This document shows positions 1 to 5,852 of a stretch of 6,342 nucleotides of DNA, one piece after another. Position numbers and translations under genes: made by a program. Where the stretch lies: NCBI GenBank assembly GCA_036005325.1, contig DASYQR010000024.1, positions 1 through 6,342 of the forward strand. Reading direction: 5' to 3'. Source of the stretch: SCTG01 sp036005325. GTDB taxonomy: Bacteria > Nitrospirota > Nitrospiria > Nitrospirales > NS-4. Below the pieces are notes generated by a model. It saw nothing but the letters and a program-made list of their open reading frames with translations. It had not been told where the DNA came from and did not search any database. Positions within the stretch are counted from its first letter, which is position 1, and each line of letters starts with the position of its first letter.

Positions 1-996
1 GAAGGTCTTCTTCACGTCGGTGAAGTTGGCGATGGCACCGCCCACGATGATGTTCTTGATGCCGGGCAGCGAGCAGACCTTCTCGGTCAGGACTTCCACG
101 GCCCAATCGGGCGGATCGCCGGAGTACTCGGCGTAATTGGCGAGCTTGCCGCCGCGGGCTACCACCGCATCCGAGTAATAGACACTCGCGCCGCCACCGG
201 CCGGGAGCATCGCGGTGTCGCCGCCGGGAATCTCGATGAACTTCACCGATCCCTTGATCTTGGAGTCAACCGCCATGACTTCCGTCTCGTTCTTCGTGTA
301 GGCCCGGCCGAACTCGGCCGCAAAGGAGAAGTTCCAATCGGGATGCCGGAACTTGGCGTCGGCGTCCAGCAGCGTCACGGCATCCAGCGCGACCAGCTCA
401 CCGTCGCTCTGGCGCACCACGACGGGATTCACTTCCAGGTATTGCGCGTCTTCGCTCTCGAAGCAGGCGAACAGCTTGCCGGTGAAATCCGCGACTTTCT
501 TGGCCAGTTCTTTGGAGAACCCGGCGTCCTTGGCGAGCTTCTCCAAGACCTCGGCCGAAGGGGTCTCCCCGACTTCGACCTGCAATTTCTTGACGCGGTC
601 CCAGTTGGATTCGACCTCGATGCCGCCGCAATTGGCCGCCAGCACCTCGGCCCCTTCGCGGGTGGATTTGACCGCCGCGTAGTACTCCTCCTTATGCGGG
701 ATCATTTCCGAGACGATGACCTGGGAGATGGTGATGCTTCCGACCTGGCGGCCAAGTATCTCCTTGGCAGCCGCCTGGGCGCCCTTCAGGTCCAGGTCCA
801 CCTTGACCAGGCCCAGCTTGAACCGCGAGCCGAGGGCCTCGTGGGCCTTGACGACCAGTTTGGATGTCTTCAGCCAGTCGTTGGCTTGACCGAGCTTGGT
901 TAGCTCATCGACCGATGACACGACGACATAATTGGGGACAAGAATGCCCCATTTCTTCATCAGCCCCATCCCGGGGCCTTCAAGCACTTTCGCCAT
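1..996 (-). CDS. aclB: ATP-citrate lyase small (beta) subunit, 3' end cut by the window edge
   Basis: Cytoplasmic subunit of ATP-citrate lyase, which converts citrate, CoA and ATP to acetyl-CoA, oxaloacetate, ADP and phosphate; this is the citrate-cleaving step of the reductive TCA cycle. The first 332 residues are visible; bacterial AclB is about 400, so roughly 65 are missing. The N-terminus (MAKVLEGPGMGLMKKWGI) starts an ATP-grasp, succinyl-CoA-synthetase-beta-like domain ending near the Mg/ATP-binding LEVNP motif (187-191). It is followed by the citrate-lyase signature region PAGGGASVYYSD (265-276), NYAEYSG (287-293) and GGAIANFTDV, which closely resembles the corresponding part of eukaryotic ACLY. 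The phospho-histidine lies in AclA, which in Chlorobium follows aclB and is expected just left of the window. The start at 996 is preceded by an AGGAG ribosome site nine bases upstream. The reading frame is intact throughout. Confidence 0.93.
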   Translation of the reverse strand, partial: MAKVLEGPGMGLMKKWGILVPNYVVVSSVDELTKLGQANDWLKTSKLVVKAHEALGSRFKLGLVKVDLDLKGAQAAAKEILGRQVGSITISQVIVSEMIPHKEEYYAAVKSTREGAEVLAANCGGIEVESNWDRVKKLQVEVGETPSAEVLEKLAKDAGFSKELAKKVADFTGKLFACFESEDAQYLEVNPVVVRQSDGELVALDAVTLLDADAKFRHPDWNFSFAAEFGRAYTKNETEVMAVDSKIKGSVKFIEIPGGDTAMLPAGGGASVYYSDAVVARGGKLANYAEYSGDPPDWAVEVLTEKVCSLPGIKNIIVGGAIANFTDVKKTF

Positions 997-1208
997 TACT
1001 GGTTTCTCCTGGGTGTGAATGCCCCGATCCGAGAGGACGGTAGTCTATCGAAGTTGCACAGCCAACTCAATCAGTCAAAGGGCCTACTGCACGAACCAAA
1101 AGACCTAGCTCTTTACTTCGGTGATAGTTCATAAGATGCTGATATTTAAACGGATAACGCTAGTGTACGGAAATTCAGTGCGTGCCGTCAAGCAGCAAAA
1201 TGCGGGTT
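997..1208 (-). promoter_or_regulatory. aclB upstream region with two candidate promoters
   Basis: This 212-base gap separates the fpg stop from the aclB start and is more AT-rich than its surroundings, with no convincing gene. On the minus strand I see two sigma70-like pairs. The distal one is TTGACG (1186-1191) with TACACT (1162-1167), 18-base spacer, which would give a leader of about 155 bases. The proximal one is TTGAGT (1065-1070) with TAGACT (1042-1047), 17-base spacer, giving a leader of about 40 bases. An AGGAG ribosome site lies at 1006-1010. No clear intrinsic terminator for fpg is visible, so read-through from fpg is possible. The hexamers match consensus at four or five of six positions; which of them is used is inference. 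Confidence 0.45.
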
Positions 1209-2033
1209 TTATTTCGGCTGGCAGGAGGGGCAGTAGAAGGAGCTGCGCTCGCCCTTCAATCGCCGGATCGTCTTGCCGCATTGGGACGGACAGGGCTGTC
1301 CGGCTTTGTTGTAGACGCCGTGCTGTTTCCAGTAGTCCCCCTTGGTCCCGTCCGGCGCCAGAAAATCCCTGACGCTGGAGCCGCCGGCCACGATCGCTTC
1401 CGTGAGAACCTCCTTCATGCTGTCGTACAGCCGCTTGACTGTTTGAGATTGCAGCCGGCTCGCCGTTCGGTACGGATGGAGGCGGGCGCGGTACAGGATT
1501 TCATTCGCATAGATGTTGCCGATGCCGGCGATCGCCTGTTGGTGCATGAGCAGCGCCTTCAGCCGCCCTCGCCGCTGTCCCACCAGCGCGCGGAACTCCT
1601 CCCAGGGCACGGTCAGTGGATCGATCCCAAACCGTCTGGCGCAAAACCGTTCGAGCCCGGCTTGATCCAAAAGGTAGACCCGCCCAAATCGTCGGGGGTT
1701 CCAGTAGTACAACGCCGGGACGGAGCCGGTCAGCGAAAACGTGAGATGCGTGTGTTTGCGATAGGACGGACTCAGCAGTGTGAAGAACAGGAGTCCCGTC
1801 ATGCCCAGCTCGAAGACGATGAAGCGTCGGTCGCCCGCTTGCTCGCACTCCAGCGCCACGCTCTTGCCGAGACGGTAGGTCGCCGCCAGGCGCGCCCCCC
1901 GATACCAGGAAAGGGTGGACAGCCCTTCTCGAACAATGTCGTCCCGTCCGACGCTGCAGGCCGTGATGGTCGCGCCGATCAGCCGCTCCCGCAGTTGACG
2001 TGCGACCGTCTCGGCCTCGGGCAGTTCGGGCAT
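1209..2033 (-). CDS. mutM: Formamidopyrimidine-DNA glycosylase (8-oxoguanine glycosylase/AP lyase)
   Basis: Bifunctional base-excision-repair enzyme (Fpg/MutM) that removes 8-oxoguanine and ring-opened purines and cleaves the abasic site by beta/delta-elimination. The 274-residue length is normal. Seen in the sequence: N-terminal MPELPE, whose Pro2 is the Schiff-base nucleophile and Glu3 the general acid; Lys57 in LGKS; a void-filling triad matching Met78, Arg114 and Phe116; the helix-two-turns-helix GIGNIYANE (170-178); and the C-terminal zinc finger with Arg263 in the beta-hairpin tip. Oddity: the zinc cysteines are C248, C252, C268 and C271, so the first pair is CxxxC rather than the usual CxxC, while the total finger length is unchanged. 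The start is fixed by MPELPE. It begins one base after the phosphatase stop (TGA-C-ATG), so translation is probably coupled and the two genes share a transcript. Confidence 0.95.
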   Translation of the reverse strand: MPELPEAETVARQLRERLIGATITACSVGRDDIVREGLSTLSWYRGARLAATYRLGKSVALECEQAGDRRFIVFELGMTGLLFFTLLSPSYRKHTHLTFSLTGSVPALYYWNPRRFGRVYLLDQAGLERFCARRFGIDPLTVPWEEFRALVGQRRGRLKALLMHQQAIAGIGNIYANEILYRARLHPYRTASRLQSQTVKRLYDSMKEVLTEAIVAGGSSVRDFLAPDGTKGDYWKQHGVYNKAGQPCPSQCGKTIRRLKGERSSFYCPSCQPK

Positions 2034-2034
2034 G

Positions 2035-2454
2035 TCAGCCCCCGTTCCGCTTCGCGCGAAGAGCGCGGACGAAGTGGATCGTGGCTTCCAGGTTGGGGAG
2101 GGGCGTCGCGCCGGGGCGCCGCGTGGAGACTTCCTGGACAGCCTCTTGATACGGCATTCCTTTGGCCAGGCAGAGGTAGGCGATGACCACCGACACGGAC
2201 CGCCCCATTCCGACCCGGCAACAGACCATCAAGCGGTTGCCGGCCTCATGCTCCTCCAGCCATGCCACCGCCTCATCGAGCTGGGTCGGGTCGGCTTCGG
2301 TGAACTCCGTGAACGGAATCCACGCATAGGCGCATCCCACCGGCGGTTCGATCGGGTTTTCCGCCGCGACATTCAGCACGCCCGTCATGAGCCGGGCGGG
2401 GCGCGCCGCGTCTTCGGCGTTTCCAACGGCCAGGTGCTCGTTGATCAAATGCAT
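2035..2454 (-). CDS. Dual-specificity-type protein phosphatase with a Cys-Cys active site
   Basis: Predicted 139-residue cytoplasmic phosphatase of the small DSP/tyrosine-phosphatase fold, a cysteine-based enzyme acting on phosphoproteins or other phosphomonoesters; its substrate is unknown. The P-loop C79-R-V-G-M-G-R85-S fits CX5R, followed by the usual hydrophobic helix (VSVVIAYL). The N-terminus (INEHLAVGNAEDA) fits the substrate-entry strand of DSPs. The residue before the nucleophile is Cys78, where most DSPs have His. The general-acid position (IPFTEF, Glu50, or Asp55 nearby) is not a clear Asp. Start choice: the frame stays open to a TTG at 2490, but that would lie in or beside the promoter. 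The ATG at 2454 is six bases after a TATACT -10 element, so I take it as a leaderless start. It is followed directly by mutM. Family call is firm; specificity is not. Confidence 0.82.
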   Translation of the reverse strand: MHLINEHLAVGNAEDAARPARLMTGVLNVAAENPIEPPVGCAYAWIPFTEFTEADPTQLDEAVAWLEEHEAGNRLMVCCRVGMGRSVSVVIAYLCLAKGMPYQEAVQEVSTRRPGATPLPNLEATIHFVRALRAKRNGG

Positions 2455-2538
2455 GGTGAAAGTATAAGCCGGGAGTGTGGCCCGGAACAAGACAGGCAGA
2501 TTGCAGGTGGTAACAACTCTCCGCTATACTGCAGGACC
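2455..2538. promoter_or_regulatory. Divergent promoter region with two start-proximal -10 elements
   Basis: This 84-base gap separates two divergent genes. On the minus strand TATACT (2461-2466) ends six bases before the phosphatase ATG; the -35 is weak (TTGTTC, 2485-2490, 18-base spacer). On the plus strand TATACT (2525-2530) ends eight bases before the zinc-ribbon ATG; its -35 is also weak (TTGCAG, 2501-2506, 18-base spacer). Transcription starting the usual six to eight bases after the -10 would yield mRNAs with essentially no 5' leader on either side. A short inverted repeat, CCGGG and CCCGG around seven bases (2469-2485), sits inside the minus-strand spacer and could be an operator, though at five base pairs per arm it could be chance. 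Confidence 0.5.
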
Positions 2539-2892
2539 ATGGACTTCGAAAACGTGGAAGCGCGGTTGAAAGACCTCACCTGCCCCGTGTGCAAAGCCAG
2601 CAACGACTTCATGATCCCCCGCGATTCCCGCATCACGGACGGCGAATACAAGGCCTTCTGCAAGGGTTGCCGCTACAGCATGCCGGTGCACATGGACATG
2701 GAAAGCTACATGCGTAGTCAGCCGGACGTGGCCTACTGGCTCAAAGGGATGCGTTGTCCTAAATGCGAGAAGAGCGGCGGGCGCCTGGACTTCTGGGTCC
2801 AGCCGTCCGTCCGCGGCGCGCTCTATTTCGTCACCTGTAATGCCTGCCAGAATCCGTTCTTCGAGAACTCCTCCCTGGAAGCCTTCGAATAA
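2539..2892 (+). CDS. Small protein with two zinc-ribbon-like CxxC pairs, function unknown
   Basis: A 117-residue, probably cytoplasmic protein that I do not recognise as a named family. It holds four CxxC motifs, C15/C18, C41/C44, C73/C76 and C100/C103, arranged as two modules CxxC-x22-CxxC and CxxC-x23-CxxC. This is the layout of two tandem zinc ribbons, each binding one zinc ion. The linker (about 45-72) has several Met residues and aromatic positions. No signal peptide or membrane segment is seen. The open frame runs back far beyond 2539, but that part is antisense to the phosphatase. The ATG at 2539 sits eight bases after a TATACT element, with only a two-base gap from an AGGA, so it may be leaderless. 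Zinc ribbons suggest nucleic-acid or protein binding; nothing here decides which. It converges on the Rsm22-like gene with three bases between the stop codons. Confidence 0.8.
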   Translation: MDFENVEARLKDLTCPVCKASNDFMIPRDSRITDGEYKAFCKGCRYSMPVHMDMESYMRSQPDVAYWLKGMRCPKCEKSGGRLDFWVQPSVRGALYFVTCNACQNPFFENSSLEAFE

Positions 2893-2895
2893 GGA

Positions 2896-4050
2896 TCACT
2901 CCACGGGACGGATGAGCTCCACCCTCGCTGCATTGCCGATGCGGCCCATCGTGCCGCGCCGCTCGATCTGATCGACGCGAACGATCGCCCCCCGGTGCCA
3001 GAGATCGAACGATGCGTTCGACTCCGTGCGGGCTTTGTCCAGACGCCCCACCAGCGGACGGCCTGTCTCGTTGCACAACCAGGCACGCCGATCGCCCTTC
3101 ATCACCAGCAGCTCGCTGACGACCCGATAGACGTCGGGGCGCCGTTCTGTGATCGTCAGACCGTCCTTGCGCAAGAGTAGGTATGAGAACTTCAGCGCAT
3201 CTTTGATGAAACCCACGGCACGATCGATTTCGCGGACCATCGCAGGAGGAGTCCACGGCCGCTCTTCATGGCACCAGTCATCTTCGCGCACCAGGGCCGG
3301 ACAGGGCCGTTCGTGAAGGCAGGGACTGTAGACGGTGGCCCGGCCGGCCGCCACAAGCCGATCGCGTACCTGATGCAGCGCGCGTGTGGTCTCGCGGAGG
3401 GCCGGCTCGATGACCATCAGGGTTCCATCGGAGGCGAGGGCCTCGAGGAGCCCTTCGAGAAATTTGACGCGGCCGTCGACGGGATCGGCCGCCGTCTGAA
3501 AGAGCTCGTTCAGGCTGTTGGCCAAAATAATGAGATCGTATGGACCGGCCTTCCAAGGCGCGTGAGCGCCGGGCCGTTCCACATCCAGCGACACGGATCG
3601 GAGCGCGCAAGTGGGCGTGCCGGTCCGCGCAGCCGATATGCTCGACCACAGGCATTCCGCTTCATGCAGCGCGTCCCGGCTGCGATCCACCGCGATCACT
3701 TCCGAGCCCTGCTGCCCGCCTTGCGCCTGCCGCGCCAGATACTCGAGCACCGCCAGCGCTCCGGCGCCCGGACCGCTGCCCACATCCAGAATCCGCAGAG
3801 GACGTTGAGGCAGCGCCGGCATTTCCCGGAGCAAAGCGGCCACCTTGGCAAGATTGACCGGCAGGAAATACAGCAGATAGGATCGGCGAAGGAGGGGGTC
3901 GGCCAGATAGGCCTCCTGCATGGCTTCCCGCTCGATCGTGAACAACGTGGACAGCCGCCGGACGCCTTCAATCGCGTCCCGATCGGGATCCCCGGCTCGG
4001 CCTTGGATGGCCGCCAGCAATTCCGCGGAGAGTGCGTGTCCGGTCGTCAT
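2896..4050 (-). CDS. Rsm22/METTL17-like small-subunit ribosome-associated methyltransferase-fold protein
   Basis: Predicted 384-residue protein of the Rsm22 family (mitochondrial Rsm22/METTL17 and bacterial homologues), associated with assembly of the small ribosomal subunit. Seen: an N-terminal helical part containing YLLYFLPVNLAKVAALL (58-74), then a Rossmann methyltransferase core with SAM motif I DVGSGPGAGALA (89-100), an acidic motif II ending in AVD (120-122) and the segment LANSLNEL (176-183). A cysteine set follows, C244-x5-C250-x9-C260, with C326 further on. In METTL17 four similarly placed cysteines bind a [4Fe-4S] cluster; extending this here is inference. The C-terminal region (about 320-384) looks like a small beta-rich domain. 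Start: an upstream in-frame ATG at 4107 overlaps a TACAAT -10-like element (4106-4111), so I prefer the ATG at 4050, which has a weak GGGGG site upstream. Whether it still methylates RNA is unknown. Confidence 0.8.
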   Translation of the reverse strand: MTTGHALSAELLAAIQGRAGDPDRDAIEGVRRLSTLFTIEREAMQEAYLADPLLRRSYLLYFLPVNLAKVAALLREMPALPQRPLRILDVGSGPGAGALAVLEYLARQAQGGQQGSEVIAVDRSRDALHEAECLWSSISAARTGTPTCALRSVSLDVERPGAHAPWKAGPYDLIILANSLNELFQTAADPVDGRVKFLEGLLEALASDGTLMVIEPALRETTRALHQVRDRLVAAGRATVYSPCLHERPCPALVREDDWCHEERPWTPPAMVREIDRAVGFIKDALKFSYLLLRKDGLTITERRPDVYRVVSELLVMKGDRRAWLCNETGRPLVGRLDKARTESNASFDLWHRGAIVRVDQIERRGTMGRIGNAARVELIRPVE

Positions 4051-4132
4051 AGGCTCAGATTGACCCCCAGCGCAAGGGTGGTGTAAGGTCGTAGACACGT
4101 CACACATTGTAACCTATCTTGAGGGACGTCTG
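4051..4132. promoter_or_regulatory. Divergent promoter region between the Rsm22-like gene and the 78-residue gene
   Basis: On the minus strand TACAAT (4106-4111) matches the -10 consensus at five of six positions and would give the Rsm22-like gene a leader of about 50 bases; no good -35 is visible. On the plus strand TTGACC (4060-4065) with TAAGGT (4084-4089), 18-base spacer, is a weak candidate for the small gene. A GAGGGA ribosome site (4121-4126) lies six bases before the ATG at 4133. Confidence 0.35.
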
Positions 4133-4369
4133 ATGACCGATCAGATCAAAGAGGCCTATATCAACATCGAGCGGGCCATGTATGAGTTCAACGTGCTCCT
4201 GGAACGCCAGGTCGCCACGATGCGGGAGTCGGAGGCGTCCGATCCGATCAAGCTCGATCGGATGACCCAGGGCGCAAAAGCCATGCGCGACAGCACGGCA
4301 ATCTATCTCAGCTACGCGAAATTCGTGGCGTACGGTATGCCGGACAGCGAAGAGATGATCGAGGAATAG
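4133..4369 (+). CDS. 78-residue helical protein of unknown function
   Basis: I do not recognise a family. The protein starts MTDQIKEAYINIERAMYEF and ends with the acidic tail DSEEMIEE. It is rich in Glu, Ala and Met, has no Cys, Trp or His, and has no signal peptide or transmembrane segment. The first 30 residues and residues about 36-68 look like two amphipathic helices joined by a Ser/Asp/Pro break (SEASDP, 33-38), which suggests a helical hairpin or a dimerising coiled coil. The start is supported by GAGGGA six bases upstream, and the gene is followed within 15 bases by a strong hairpin terminator, so it appears to be a monocistronic unit. The gene is divergent from the Rsm22-like gene. 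The coding call rests on the ribosome site, the terminator and a codon pattern rich in third-position G/C. Confidence 0.72.
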   Translation: MTDQIKEAYINIERAMYEFNVLLERQVATMRESEASDPIKLDRMTQGAKAMRDSTAIYLSYAKFVAYGMPDSEEMIEE

Positions 4370-4382
4370 CACCCCCAAAAGC

Positions 4383-4416
4383 AAAGGGGCCACCCGGTTT
4401 CCAGGATGGCCCCTTT
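4383..4416. terminator. Bidirectional intrinsic terminator between convergent genes
   Basis: A perfect ten-base-pair stem pairs AAAGGGGCCA (4383-4392) with TGGCCCCTTT (4407-4416) around a 14-base loop. It lies between the stop of the plus-strand 78-residue gene (4369) and the stop of the minus-strand oxidoreductase alpha gene (4438). Read on the minus strand the stem is followed by TTTGCTTTT, a good U-tract, so it should end the oxidoreductase operon. On the plus strand the 3' arm ends in TTT followed by a pyrimidine stretch, a weaker but plausible terminator for the small gene. Confidence 0.85.
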
Positions 4417-4437
4417 CCCTCTCGGAAAATCCTGACG

Positions 4438-5832
4438 TCAGATGTTCTGCATGAAATGGGCCACCTCGGCCTGGTTGACGTCGCGTCCCATGATGGCCGA
4501 GTCGGGAACCGCGATGGACTTCTTGCCGGTCAGGCCGCCGATCACTTCATCCACGATCATCTCGACCGGCATGGACATCCCGCCATACACGTGCGGACCG
4601 GCCACGATCTTGGCATTGGAATAGCCGTAGATCGCCGCCGCCACGTCTTTGGCGAGCCAGCCGACGTAATTGAACTCCGGGATCACAATGACCTTGGCTT
4701 TCGCACAGAGCTGGCGCAACTCCTTGATCGGGAACGGGCGCAGCGACCGGACCTTGATCAGGCCGACGTTGACCCCTTGATCTTTGCACAACCGAATCGC
4801 CTCACGAGACTGGGCGCAGGCGCTGCCGGCGGCGATGATCACCGCCTCGGCGCCTTCCACATTCTCGGCCGTGCACAGGCCGCCCATGTACTGTTCGATG
4901 TATCGGCGCGAGCGCTCCACCGCCGCCCACACCTCTTGCTGCCACACGGCGTGGATGTTGTAAGCCATGAAGTTGCTCTTTTGAACCGGCGCGTCGCGGG
5001 AGAGGCGGGCCGGAGGATTTTCGGCATCCAGTACCGGGACCGCGCCCTTCCAGGCTTGCCGCGGAGGCAGCTTGATGCTTTTTTCCTGCATGTCCACATA
5101 GCTGCGGGCATGCGTCACGAAGAAGCCATCGCAGGCCACGCCGACGGGCAAAGTGACGTCGTTCATCTCGCTGATGATGAAGCCCTTCATGATGAAGTCG
5201 AACAAATCTTGTTGGTTTTCGGCATGGAAGACGATCATGCCGCAGTTCAAGAGGTACGCGACCTCGATATTGTCGGGCTGGATCGCCAACGGAGCGTTGA
5301 CCACGCGGCACGTGAACATCGCCACGGCCGGCAGCCGGTGTCCGGGCCAGGACGCGATCGGCTCAATCCCGCGGAGCGTCCCCGGACCGGCCGTTGCCGT
5401 AAAGCAACGGATCCCGGCCCTGGAACCGCCGGCGATAGCCGACATGACGCCATATTCTTCCTCGCCGCGATAGTACTCCTTGACGTATCCCTCTCCGTAC
5501 AGGACGCCGATCAACTGCATCGTTTCGCTCTGCGGAGTGATCGGATAGGCGACCGAGAAATCGACGTTGGACCGCCGCACCGCCTCTTTTGCCGCCTCGC
5601 TGCCGGTGATGAACTCGCGCTTGCGCGGCGCTTCAAAGAACATGTACTCAGGTGTCACGACCCGCTGCTTCTTGGCTCCCTCGTGCGGATCCTTCGAGCC
5701 GCTCCCGATTTTGATCGGGGCGGCGGAGGTGATCGGATCGCCCTGGGGATTGGTCTTCTGTTCGGGTTCGACGGAAGTTATCGGATCCCCTTGCGGGTTG
5801 GTCTTCACTTCGGGTTCGAGAGGATTGCTCAT
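4438..5832 (-). CDS. 2-oxoacid:ferredoxin oxidoreductase (PorA/ForA-type) alpha subunit
   Basis: Alpha subunit of a multi-subunit pyruvate or 2-oxoglutarate:ferredoxin oxidoreductase, the cytoplasmic thiamine-diphosphate/Fe-S enzyme which in the reductive TCA cycle fixes CO2 onto acetyl-CoA or succinyl-CoA. The protein has 464 residues. Domain I holds the substrate-binding motif YPITP (96-100), a GEEEYG segment (123-128), FTATAGPG (144-151) and TCRVVNAPLAIQPDNIE (174-190). Domain II begins near 328 (GAEAVIIAAGS) and continues through SLRPFP (363-368). Thiamine pyrophosphate and the clusters bind mainly in other subunits. An unusual N-terminal extension of about 50 residues carries a duplicated 16-residue unit. 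Start: earlier in-frame codons at 5856 (TTG) and 5853 (ATG) lack a ribosome site, whereas the ATG at 5832 is eight bases after AAGGAG (5841-5846). It is the last gene of its operon; no beta subunit follows. The sequence alone does not decide pyruvate versus 2-oxoglutarate. Confidence 0.88.
   Translation of the reverse strand: MSNPLEPEVKTNPQGDPITSVEPEQKTNPQGDPITSAAPIKIGSGSKDPHEGAKKQRVVTPEYMFFEAPRKREFITGSEAAKEAVRRSNVDFSVAYPITPQSETMQLIGVLYGEGYVKEYYRGEEEYGVMSAIAGGSRAGIRCFTATAGPGTLRGIEPIASWPGHRLPAVAMFTCRVVNAPLAIQPDNIEVAYLLNCGMIVFHAENQQDLFDFIMKGFIISEMNDVTLPVGVACDGFFVTHARSYVDMQEKSIKLPPRQAWKGAVPVLDAENPPARLSRDAPVQKSNFMAYNIHAVWQQEVWAAVERSRRYIEQYMGGLCTAENVEGAEAVIIAAGSACAQSREAIRLCKDQGVNVGLIKVRSLRPFPIKELRQLCAKAKVIVIPEFNYVGWLAKDVAAAIYGYSNAKIVAGPHVYGGMSMPVEMIVDEVIGGLTGKKSIAVPDSAIMGRDVNQAEVAHFMQNI
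5722..5817 (-). repeat. Tandem 48-base (16-codon) duplication in the oxidoreductase alpha N-terminus
   Basis: Two adjacent in-frame units, residues 6-21 (5770-5817) and 22-37 (5722-5769), encode EPEVKTNPQGDPITSV and EPEQKTNPQGDPITSA. Fourteen of 16 residues are identical. Six of the codons for identical residues differ only synonymously (Asn, Pro, Gln, Gly, Ile, Thr), and the non-identical residues are Val/Gln and Val/Ala. The region is polar and Pro/Gly rich, probably disordered, and precedes the conserved oxidoreductase fold. Confidence 0.9.
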
Positions 5833-5852
5833 ATTCATCGCTCCTTCATTCA

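Noticed and set aside
343..903. 186-codon plus-strand open frame
   Set aside because: It lies wholly antisense to aclB, whose identity is secure.
1182..2186. 334-codon plus-strand open frame
   Set aside because: It is antisense to mutM and the phosphatase gene, which have unmistakable motifs; its translation is low-complexity and Arg/Pro/Gly rich. Long antisense frames are expected in GC-rich DNA.
2469..2485. Inverted repeat CCGGG/CCCGG as a definite operator
   Set aside because: Five-base arms in GC-rich DNA occur often by chance; only mentioned as a possibility within the promoter entry.
2032..2538. Upstream extension of the zinc-ribbon reading frame
   Set aside because: The frame is open but runs antisense through the phosphatase gene and across the promoter region; the ATG at 2539 fits the -10 element and the start of the plausible protein sequence.
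3268..4086. 272-codon plus-strand open frame
   Set aside because: It is antisense to the Rsm22-like gene, which has a clear SAM motif; no ribosome site and an implausible composition.
4051..4107. Longer N-terminus of the Rsm22-like protein from the ATG at 4107
   Set aside because: That ATG overlaps a TACAAT -10-like element and has no ribosome site; the added residues do not look like part of the fold. It cannot be fully excluded.
4383..4416. Hairpin considered as an attenuator or small RNA
   Set aside because: It sits exactly between two convergent stop codons with a U-tract on the minus side, so an ordinary bidirectional terminator explains it.
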